A stretch of 11,870 bases of DNA from Saccharothrix sp. NRRL B-16314 (GTDB lineage Bacteria > Actinomycetota > Actinomycetes > Mycobacteriales > Pseudonocardiaceae), in NCBI RefSeq assembly GCF_000716595.1, contig NZ_JNXC01000064.1, forward strand, positions 1 to 11,870. The letters are read 5' to 3'. Shown here in pieces: positions 1 through 6,269 of the stretch. The translations under genes were made by a program, and so were the position numbers. The notes beneath the pieces are model-generated. The model had not been told where the DNA came from. It did not search any database and saw only the letters and a program-made list of their open reading frames with translations. The stretch's first letter is position 1; each line of letters begins with the position of its first letter.

Positions 1-69
1 GAAGCCGCCTGGCACGCCGCCCAGGCCGAACCGACTACCATCCCGGCATCACCGATCCGATCCAGGTAA
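1..69 (+). CDS. C-terminal end of an unidentified upstream gene (partial)
   Basis: Reading from base 1 in frame 1 gives 22 codons and then TAA at 67–69. Third positions are mostly G or C, as expected of coding DNA in this genome. The peptide is Ala/Pro/Thr-rich (EAAWHAAQAEPTTIPASPIR) with no motif I recognise. The 5' part lies outside the window, so no function can be given. The gap of about 140 bp to the hydrolase start, filled largely by a repeat, suggests it is not tightly coupled to the operon that follows. Confidence 0.4.
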   Translation, partial: EAAWHAAQAEPTTIPASPIRSR

Positions 70-124
70 CAACCATCTCGGGTTATCGGGGGAAGCTCAA
101 CACGCCGGTTCTGGTGATGATCGT

Positions 125-201
125 GTGTTCGGTGTTCGGTGTTCGGTGTTCGGTGTTCGGTGTTCGGTGTTCGGTGTTCGGTGTTCGGTGTTCGGTGTTC
201 G
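125..201 (+). repeat. 11 perfect tandem copies of the heptanucleotide GTGTTCG
   Basis: Bases 125–201 are eleven uninterrupted copies of GTGTTCG, 77 bp in all. The array sits immediately before the preferred GTG start (213) of the hydrolase gene. An ATG-started frame from 114 runs through it and would encode the seven-residue period CSVFGVR. Since seven is not a multiple of three, gain or loss of one unit shifts that upstream frame. If translation starts at 213, unit number changes only the leader length. The sequence is seen directly; a regulatory role is inference. Confidence 0.97.
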
Positions 202-203
202 GT

Positions 204-208
204 GGGGG
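204..208 (+). promoter_or_regulatory. Probable ribosome binding site for the hydrolase start at 213
   Basis: A GGGGG run lies four bases before GTG 213. The resulting N-terminus, MASVVCVHGIGQQ, begins right at the first beta strand of an alpha/beta-hydrolase fold. The alternative ATGs at 114 and 117 have only a weak GGTG ahead of them and would add a low-complexity repeat-encoded leader. This favours 213, though GTG 222 and 225 are also possible. Confidence 0.45.
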
Positions 209-212
209 TGTC

Positions 213-1100
213 GTGGCGTCGGTGGTGTGTGTGCACGGGATCGGTCAGCAGGTGCTGGGAGAGGGGTCGTTGTTGAAGGACTGGCAGCCAGCGTTGCTGG
301 ACGGTCTGCGGCGTCACGCCGACACGACAGCATCGTCGAGGTCGGTGGCCGCCGCCTTGGACGTGCGGGCGGTGGATGTGGCGATGGCGTTCTACGGCGA
401 TGTGTTCCGTCCGGCGGGGTCGTTTCTGGCGGTGGGTGATCCGATCCTGGGCGTGGCCGACGTGGCGGCGGGGTTGGAGCGTGAGCTGTTGGCGGCGTGG
501 TGGGCCGAGGCGGCGCGGGTCGACGGGCGGGTGGCGCCGCCGGGTGGGGACACGCTGGCCGCCACGCCGCAGTGGGTACAGCGCGGACTGATGCAGTTGT
601 CGAATTCGCGGTTCTTCGCCGGAGCGGCGCTGCGGGTGATGGTGCGCGATCTCAAGCAGGTCGCGCGGTACCTGACTGAGCCGGCCGTGCGCACTGCGGC
701 ACGAGCGCGGGTGACCGAGCTGTTGGAGGCCGATACACGGGTAGTGGTGGCGCACTCGTTGGGCTCGGTGGTGGCTTATGAGGCGCTGTGCGCCACACCG
801 GGACACAGGGTGCGGGCGCTGGTGACGCTCGGTTCGCCGTTGGGCATCGCGAACCTGATGTTCGACCGCTTGGACCCCGCACCGGTCGACGGGCAGGGCG
901 CCTGGCCCGGCGACCAGGAGCTGGTGTGGACCAACGTGGCCGACCCGGGCGATGTGGTGGCGTTGGTCAAGGACCTGCGGCCGCGCTTCGGCCGGCGGGT
1001 GCGCAACGCGGTGGTGGACAACGGCGCCAAGGCGCACTCAGTGGTGCCGTATCTGACCGACGCGGTGACCGGCGCGGCGATCGCGGCGGGCCTGGCATGA
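213..1100 (+). CDS. Alpha/beta-hydrolase (lipase/esterase-like), partner of the caspase–NACHT–WD40 protein
   Basis: A 295-residue predicted serine hydrolase; no signal peptide or membrane segment is evident, so it is probably cytoplasmic. Residues 4–13 (VVCVHGIGQQ) form the first strand plus oxyanion-hole HG. AHSLGS at 180–185 is the nucleophile elbow with Ser182. Asp244 or Asp247 (NVADPGDVV) and His275 (AKAHSVV) fit the rest of the triad. The fold is known for lipases, esterases and acyltransferases; the substrate cannot be read from sequence. An open frame extends in phase back to ATG 114 through the GTGTTCG repeat, but 213 is preferred because of the domain boundary and RBS. The stop overlaps the next start (ATGA, 1097–1100), so the two are translationally coupled. 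By context it may be an effector or substrate of the downstream caspase-like protease (inference). Confidence 0.82.
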   Translation: MASVVCVHGIGQQVLGEGSLLKDWQPALLDGLRRHADTTASSRSVAAALDVRAVDVAMAFYGDVFRPAGSFLAVGDPILGVADVAAGLERELLAAWWAEAARVDGRVAPPGGDTLAATPQWVQRGLMQLSNSRFFAGAALRVMVRDLKQVARYLTEPAVRTAARARVTELLEADTRVVVAHSLGSVVAYEALCATPGHRVRALVTLGSPLGIANLMFDRLDPAPVDGQGAWPGDQELVWTNVADPGDVVALVKDLRPRFGRRVRNAVVDNGAKAHSVVPYLTDAVTGAAIAAGLA

Positions 1101-4100
1101 CCGGCACCACCTCCTTTCCTGCTTCCTCACCGTCCGGCGGGTCGGTGCCGGTGGAGGGGCGTCGGCTGCTGGTGGCCACGGCCGTCACCCGACACCACCA
1201 CCACCCGGGATGGGACCGCCCGGCGCTGACCCAGGCCCGCCGCGAGTTGATCGAGCTGTTCACCGGCCGCTTCGGCTATCGGCACCTCAGCGATCTGGGG
1301 CTAGACCCCACCCGGCATCAATTAACCACCGGTCTGGAAGCGGCGTGCTCGCCGCTGGCGGCCGACCCGATCGGCGAACCGGACATGCTGGCGGTCTACA
1401 TCACCTGCCACGGGCACGTCTTGGACGACACCGGCGAGCACGTGCTCATTACCTCCGACACCCATCCCGACCACCTCGGCGCCGCAGTGACCACGGCGGA
1501 CCTGACCGCGGGCATGCTACGCGGTACGAAGGTCCGGCGGCTGCTGCTGATGCTGGATACCTGCCAGGCCGGGCGGGGCGGCAACGAGATCGCCGCGGCT
1601 GCCCTGGCCCGGTTGACCGACACCTGGGGACGGCACCCCGGCGCGGGCATGACGGTCATCGTCTCCGCGCAGCCGTTCGAGGAGGCAGCGACCGGGGCGT
1701 TCCCGAGGCTGCTGCGCTGGGCGGTGGACGCCGTGCCGGTCGCCGGACACGGCCCGGCCACGCTGGACCTACAGGCGCTGGTCACCGAGATGAACAAGCA
1801 TGTGCCCGACCACCAGCGCATCGGCATCGCCCAGATCGGCATGACCGGCCACGCCCCGCCGTTTCTGCCCAATCCCCGCCACGCCCCCACCCTCGACGGC
1901 GTCGACCTGGCCGTCCAACAGGCCGTGCAGTGGCGGGCCGCAGCCGACAAGCAGGAGAAGGCGTTCCGCGACGCGGTGGTGCGCCGCGCGATGGCCAGCC
2001 ACGACGCCCCCGGCGGCGGCTGGTGGTTCATGGGCCGCCACACCGCCCTGCACGACCTCACCACCTGGCTCAACATCCCCGACCCCGCCCGGCCACTGCG
2101 GGTGGTCACCGGGGACCCCGGCTCCGGGAAGTCGGCCGTGCTGGGACTGCTGGCCACCCTCGCCGACCCCGACCGCCGCCACACCGTCCCTGTCCATACC
2201 TTGGGCCTGTCATCCGGCGCCGTCCCGGCCACCGGGGTCATCGATGTCCGGTTAACCGCGCAACAGGCCACCACCGAACAGATGCTGCACGCCCTGGCCT
2301 CGGCCGCACGCCTGGACGCAACCAACCTCGGACAACTTCTGACAGGCCTGGAACCCACGCTCCGACAGCGGGGAACACCGTTCACCGTCCTGCTCGACGG
2401 CATGGACGAGGCCGCAGCACCCCACGACCTGGTCGGCCGACTGCTGGCACCGCTGCTCGACCAGGCCCAAGGTCGGATCCGGCTGCTGCTGGGCACTCGC
2501 CCACACCTGCTGGACGCCCGCTCACACCTGCTATCCGCCCTTGCACCCGGGCTGCACCGCGGCGACGTCGACCGGGTGGTCGACCTGGACGCCGAGCGCT
2601 ACGCAGACCCCGAGGCCATGACCGCCTACGCCCTGCGCACTCTGCTCGGCGCCGTGGCCGACAGCACCTACCGCGGCCAGCCCCGCCACCGCCTGCTGCC
2701 CGTCGCCCAGGCCGTCGTCGACGCCGCGCACCCCTCGTTCCTGGTCGCCCGCATCACCGCGGCCACCCTGGCCTCCCGACCCGTCGTCGATCCCACCGAC
2801 GCCGCTTGGCGGCGCTCGCTGCCCCGGCTGCCCGGCGAGGCCATGCGCCACGACCTCGATACCCGCCTCGGAACCGACGCCGCACGCGCCCGTGACCTGC
2901 TGTTGCCCCTGGCTTTCGCCCAGGGGAACGGGCTGCCGTGGGAGGACGTCTGGGCGCCGCTGGCCTCATGCATCTCCGGACGCCACTACACCGACGACGA
3001 CCTGCTGTGGTTGCGTGACCACGCTGGCTCCTACATCGTGGAAAACATCCAAGACAGCCGCTCGCTCTACCGGCTCTACCACCAGGCCCTGGCCGAACAC
3101 CTGCGCGACGGCGTCGACCACCGCGCGGTGCATTCGGCGTTCGTCGGCCTCCTGCTCGACCGGGTTCCCCTCGGCTCCGACGCCCGCACCGACTGGACCC
3201 GCACCCACCCCTACACCCGCATCCACCTGGCCAGCCACGCCATCGGAGCGGGCCGTGTCGACGAGCTCCTCACCGACCCCGAATACCTCGTTCACGCCGA
3301 CCCCGACACCCTGCTCCCGGCGCTGAACTACACCACTGGCGATATTGCGGTGCGCACCCGCGCGATCTACCGCAACACCGCCTATCGCGACCTCACCCCG
3401 CGCCAGCGCCGCCTTACCCTGGCCATCGATGCCACCCGCTTCGGCGACATCACCCTCGCGACCGAACTCATCCACAACCTCACCTGGCGCCCCTACTGGG
3501 CCACCGGTAAACAAGCCAGCACCGCCCACCGCGCCACCTTCGCCGGCCACACCGGTATGACGATGGCAGTGGCGTGCACTGAACTCCAGGGCCGTCCTGT
3601 GGCCGTCACCGGCGGCTCCGACGGCATGGTGCGAGTATGGGGGGTGGGCGCGGTGGCGTGTGCGGTGGTCGACGGCCGCCCCGTCGCCGTCACCGGCGGC
3701 TACGACGGCGTGGTACACGTGTGGGACCTGATCGACCGAACCCTGCGCTCCACCCTGACCGTCACCGTCACCGACGACGGCCGCGACGACGGTGCGGTGT
3801 TGGTGTGGGATCTGGAGGAGGGGACGTTGCGCGCCACCCTGACCGGCCACACTGGCAGGGTGGGCGCGGTGGCGTGTGCAGTGGTCGACGGCCGCCCCGT
3901 CGCCGTCACCGGCGGCTACGACGACACGGTGTTGGTATGGGACCTGCTCGACCGAACCCTGCGCGCCACCCTCGCCGAGCACACCGGTGCAGTGAGCGCG
4001 GTAGCGTGTGCGCTGGTCGACGGCCGCCCCGTCGCCGTCACCGGCGACTACGACGGTGACGTGCGGGTGTGGGATTTGCCGGAAGTCGGATCACAAACAG

Positions 4101-4993
4101 CGTCCACCATCGGTGGGACCGACATCACCGCAGCGGCGTGCACTCAACTCCAGGGCCGTCCCGTTGCCGTCACCGGCGACTACGGCGGTGACGTGCGGGT
4201 GTGGGACCTGGACGACGGGACGTTGCGCGCCACCCTGACCGGCCACACCAGGCCGGTGCGGACGGTGGCTTGTGCGGTGGTCCTGGGGCGGCCCGTGGCC
4301 GTCACCGGTGACGACGACGACACGGTGCGGGTCTGGGATCTGCTCGAGGGGACGCTGCGCACCACCCTCTCCGGCCACACCGGCGGGGTGGGCGCGGTGG
4401 CGTGTGCGGTGGTCAACGGCCGCCCCGTCGCCGTCACCGGCGGCTACCTCGGTGACGTGCGAGTGTGGGACCTGATCGACGAGACCCTGCGCGCCACCCT
4501 TTACGGCGACATCGGCGAGACGATGGTGATGGCGTGTGCGGTGGTCAACGGCCGCCCCGTCGCCGTCACCGGCGGCTACGACGGTGACGTGCGGGTGTGG
4601 GACCTGATCGACGGAACATTGCGCACCACCCTCTCCGGCCACACCGATGGGGTGGGCGCGGTGGCGTGTGCGGTGGTCAACGGCCGCCCCGTCGCCGTCA
4701 CCGGCGGCTACGACGGTGACGTGCGGGTGTGGGACCTGATCGACGGAATATTGCGCACCACCCTGACCGGCCACACCAGGTCGGTGTCGGCGGTGGCGTG
4801 TGCGGTGGTCGACGGCCGCCCCGTCGCCGTCACCGGCGACGACAGCGCGGTGTGGATGTGGCAGTTGAACAGCGGAACGGGAGACATTCTGTTCCGCCAG
4901 AACGAGATCCGGGCGCTGGCCGTCGGTCCCCGTGGAGAGATCGTCAACAGCAGTGGATGGGACCTCGTCGTCACCCATAAAATTCAGCGATGA
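1097..4993 (+). CDS. Caspase-like protease–NACHT/STAND ATPase–WD40 protein (NLR-like conflict protein)
   Basis: A 1298-residue, three-part protein. Residues about 20–270 are a caspase-fold (peptidase C14-like) domain, with His105 in TCHGH and Cys156 in MLDTCQAG as the dyad. A linker leads to FMGRHTAL (311–318), the usual entry to a NACHT/STAND module. That module has Walker A GDPGSGKS (339–346), Walker B LLDGMDE (432–438), a sensor-like LLLGTRP (463–469) and a winged-helix-type YRLYHQALAEHLR (658–670). Helical linker follows, then WD40 blades from about 813 to the end with the consensus VAVTGGYDGDVRVWDL. Such proteins are known as NTP-switched conflict proteins in multicellular bacteria: the repeats sense, the NTPase oligomerises, the protease acts. 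The ATG at 1097 overlaps the hydrolase stop; the open frame extends upstream to 788, but that part only mirrors the hydrolase. The target is unknown; the neighbouring hydrolase is a candidate. Confidence 0.93.
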   Translation: MTGTTSFPASSPSGGSVPVEGRRLLVATAVTRHHHHPGWDRPALTQARRELIELFTGRFGYRHLSDLGLDPTRHQLTTGLEAACSPLAADPIGEPDMLAVYITCHGHVLDDTGEHVLITSDTHPDHLGAAVTTADLTAGMLRGTKVRRLLLMLDTCQAGRGGNEIAAAALARLTDTWGRHPGAGMTVIVSAQPFEEAATGAFPRLLRWAVDAVPVAGHGPATLDLQALVTEMNKHVPDHQRIGIAQIGMTGHAPPFLPNPRHAPTLDGVDLAVQQAVQWRAAADKQEKAFRDAVVRRAMASHDAPGGGWWFMGRHTALHDLTTWLNIPDPARPLRVVTGDPGSGKSAVLGLLATLADPDRRHTVPVHTLGLSSGAVPATGVIDVRLTAQQATTEQMLHALASAARLDATNLGQLLTGLEPTLRQRGTPFTVLLDGMDEAAAPHDLVGRLLAPLLDQAQGRIRLLLGTRPHLLDARSHLLSALAPGLHRGDVDRVVDLDAERYADPEAMTAYALRTLLGAVADSTYRGQPRHRLLPVAQAVVDAAHPSFLVARITAATLASRPVVDPTDAAWRRSLPRLPGEAMRHDLDTRLGTDAARARDLLLPLAFAQGNGLPWEDVWAPLASCISGRHYTDDDLLWLRDHAGSYIVENIQDSRSLYRLYHQALAEHLRDGVDHRAVHSAFVGLLLDRVPLGSDARTDWTRTHPYTRIHLASHAIGAGRVDELLTDPEYLVHADPDTLLPALNYTTGDIAVRTRAIYRNTAYRDLTPRQRRLTLAIDATRFGDITLATELIHNLTWRPYWATGKQASTAHRATFAGHTGMTMAVACTELQGRPVAVTGGSDGMVRVWGVGAVACAVVDGRPVAVTGGYDGVVHVWDLIDRTLRSTLTVTVTDDGRDDGAVLVWDLEEGTLRATLTGHTGRVGAVACAVVDGRPVAVTGGYDDTVLVWDLLDRTLRATLAEHTGAVSAVACALVDGRPVAVTGDYDGDVRVWDLPEVGSQTASTIGGTDITAAACTQLQGRPVAVTGDYGGDVRVWDLDDGTLRATLTGHTRPVRTVACAVVLGRPVAVTGDDDDTVRVWDLLEGTLRTTLSGHTGGVGAVACAVVNGRPVAVTGGYLGDVRVWDLIDETLRATLYGDIGETMVMACAVVNGRPVAVTGGYDGDVRVWDLIDGTLRTTLSGHTDGVGAVACAVVNGRPVAVTGGYDGDVRVWDLIDGILRTTLTGHTRSVSAVACAVVDGRPVAVTGDDSAVWMWQLNSGTGDILFRQNEIRALAVGPRGEIVNSSGWDLVVTHKIQR
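3539..4865 (+). repeat. 132-bp tandem repeat encoding the WD40 blades
   Basis: The codon before each GRPVAVTG motif starts at 3584, 3668, 3884, 4016, 4148, 4280, 4412, 4544, 4676 and 4808. From 3884 on the period is exactly 132 bp (44 residues). The first interval is only 84 bp, and the interval 3668–3884 (216 bp) is one full plus one 84-bp unit, so two units each lack 48 bp. Units around 4544 and 4676 are almost identical at the DNA level. Counting ten GRPVAVTG copies, one degenerate copy (about 3750–3830) and a non-canonical last strand set, there are about twelve blades. Differences cluster after VAVTG and after GHT, on blade loops. Confidence 0.92.
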
Positions 4994-5021
4994 CCCGAAC
5001 CGTCGACCGATAGGGCGGAAC

Positions 5022-5049
5022 GGCGGTCGTGCATCCGATGGCGACCGCC
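5022..5049 (+). terminator. Hairpin terminator after the caspase operon
   Basis: GGCGGTCG (5022–5029) and CGACCGCC (5042–5049) form a perfect 8-bp stem 29 bp after the caspase gene stop. The 12-base loop can itself pair CAT with ATG. No T-tract follows, which is common among actinobacterial terminators. Confidence 0.6.
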
Positions 5050-5085
5050 CGCGTCCAGGTTGAGCAGGCAGCAGGCACGCCGTCG

Positions 5086-5114
5086 TGTGGGGTGTCAGAA
5101 CTCTGCACTGGGCT
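5086..5114 (+). repeat. Left terminal inverted repeat of the IS
   Basis: It begins TGTGGGGTGTCAGAACTCTG and matches the reverse complement of 6281–6309 at 22 of 29 positions, with the first nine identical. The outer boundary is set where the match stops; a base or two either way is possible. Confidence 0.75.
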
Positions 5115-5156
5115 GCTGAGCTGCTGAGCTGCTGAGCTGCTGAGCTGCTGAGCTGC
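5112..5156 (+). repeat. Octanucleotide tandem repeat GCTGCTGA, 5.6 copies, inside the IS
   Basis: Five perfect copies of GCTGCTGA plus five bases of a sixth lie between the left inverted repeat and the transposase start. The array is thus internal to the element and within its likely promoter/leader region. It is distinct in sequence and unit length from the heptamer near base 125. Confidence 0.95.
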
Positions 5157-5198
5157 GACGATCGCGCACGCTGGACCACCAGGGCATGATCGCGGGGT

Positions 5199-6269
5199 GT
5201 GGCGTTACGACTGCTGTACCTGATCTTCGCCCGGCTCATCGGCTGGCTGATTCTGCTCGGCAGGTCATCGGCGGCCAAAGACGTGGAGTTACTGGTACTA
5301 AGGCACGAAGTCGCAGTGCTGCGCCGCACCAACCCCCGCCCACGACTGGACTGGGCCGATCGCGCGGTGCTCACCGCATTGGTGCGCCGACTCCCCCGAC
5401 TGCTGCGCGAGCACCGAGTGGTGACACCGGGCACCGTTTTGCGCTGGCACCGGCGCCTGGTAGCGAAGAAGTGGACCTACCCGAACCGCACCGGACGCCC
5501 ACCGATCGACGACACTGTGGTGGCGTTGATCGAGAGAATGGCCCGAGAAAACGTGGGCTGGGGCTACCGCCGCATCCAAGGCGAGCTGCTCAAGCTCGGA
5601 CATCGGACAGCTGCCTCGACCATCCGCCGCGTGCTCAAGCGCCTGCGAATACCGCCCGCGCCCCAGCGCGACACCGACACCTCCTGGCGACGATTCCTTC
5701 GCGCCCAGGCCGCGAGCATGTTGGCATGCGACTTCTTCCACGTCGACTGCGCCGTCACCCTCAAACGCGTGTACGTCTTCTTCGTAATGGAAGTCGCCAC
5801 CCGCTACGTCCACATCCTCGGCACCACCACCAACCCCGACGGAGCATGGACCACACAACAAGCCCGCAACCTGCTCATGGACCTCGGCGACCGGGCCGAC
5901 GACTTCCGGTTCCTCGTCCGCGACCGGGCCGGACAGTTCACCGTCTCGTTCGACGCGGTCTTCTCCGATGCGGGTATCCAGGTCGTGAAGATCCCACCAC
6001 GGTGTCCGCGAGCCAACGCCCACGCCGAACGATTCGTCGGCACCGTCCGACGCGAAGCCACCGACCGACTACTCATCCTCAACGAACACCACCTGAGATC
6101 AGTGCTGCAGCACTACGTGGCTCACTACAACCACCGCAGACCTCACCAAGCCCTACAACTCGCACCACCACGACCGGATCGACCGATCGCAGAGCCGAGC
6201 TGCACGTCGATACGCCGCCGACCAGTCCTCGGCAGCTTGATCAACGAGTACGAACCCACAGCAGCCTAA
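5199..6269 (+). CDS. Transposase, integrase-core (rve) DDE family
   Basis: A 356-residue single-ORF transposase that would cut and join the ends of the surrounding IS. The N-terminal third is basic and helical, with [13 protein letters not shown] at 31–43 and a helix-turn-helix-like part ending near 150. The catalytic core has Asp178 (ACDFFHVD), Asp242 (VRDRAGQF) and Glu277 (ANAHAERF), a D-63-D-34-E spacing typical of retroviral-integrase-like transposases. It ends with the usual [11 protein letters not shown] segment at 309–319. Start GTG 5199 follows a GGGG run (5194–5197), very close for an RBS, so the exact start is uncertain. The frame is intact and all three acidic residues are present, so it could be active. 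Its TAA (6267–6269) overlaps the stop of truncated hsdM on the other strand. Confidence 0.92.
   Translation: MALRLLYLIFARLIGWLILLGRSSAAKDVELLVLRHEVAVLRRTNPRPRLDWADRAVLTALVRRLPRLLREHRVVTPGTVLRWHRRLVAKKWTYPNRTGRPPIDDTVVALIERMARENVGWGYRRIQGELLKLGHRTAASTIRRVLKRLRIPPAPQRDTDTSWRRFLRAQAASMLACDFFHVDCAVTLKRVYVFFVMEVATRYVHILGTTTNPDGAWTTQQARNLLMDLGDRADDFRFLVRDRAGQFTVSFDAVFSDAGIQVVKIPPRCPRANAHAERFVGTVRREATDRLLILNEHHLRSVLQHYVAHYNHRRPHQALQLAPPRPDRPIAEPSCTSIRRRPVLGSLINEYEPTAA

Noticed and set aside
125..201. CRISPR array or SOS (Cheo) box at the heptamer repeat
   Set aside because: Units are 7 bp with no spacers, and GTTCG occurs only as a direct repeat without the GAAC half needed for a LexA palindrome.
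788..1096. Upstream extension of the caspase–NACHT–WD40 reading frame to 788
   Set aside because: This stretch is the hydrolase gene read in another frame; its translation is low-complexity Arg/Gly-rich, and ATG 1097 gives a normal start coupled to the hydrolase stop.
1396..2496. 366-residue minus-strand frame within the caspase/NACHT region
   Set aside because: Antisense shadow of a well-supported gene; its composition is Ser/Arg/Pro-rich with no domain.
4091..5434. 447-residue minus-strand open frame antisense to the WD40 array
   Set aside because: It mirrors the repeat coding strand (repeated GDGDGAAVDHRTRH) and crosses the terminator and IS end; high GC with strong third-position bias yields long antisense frames.
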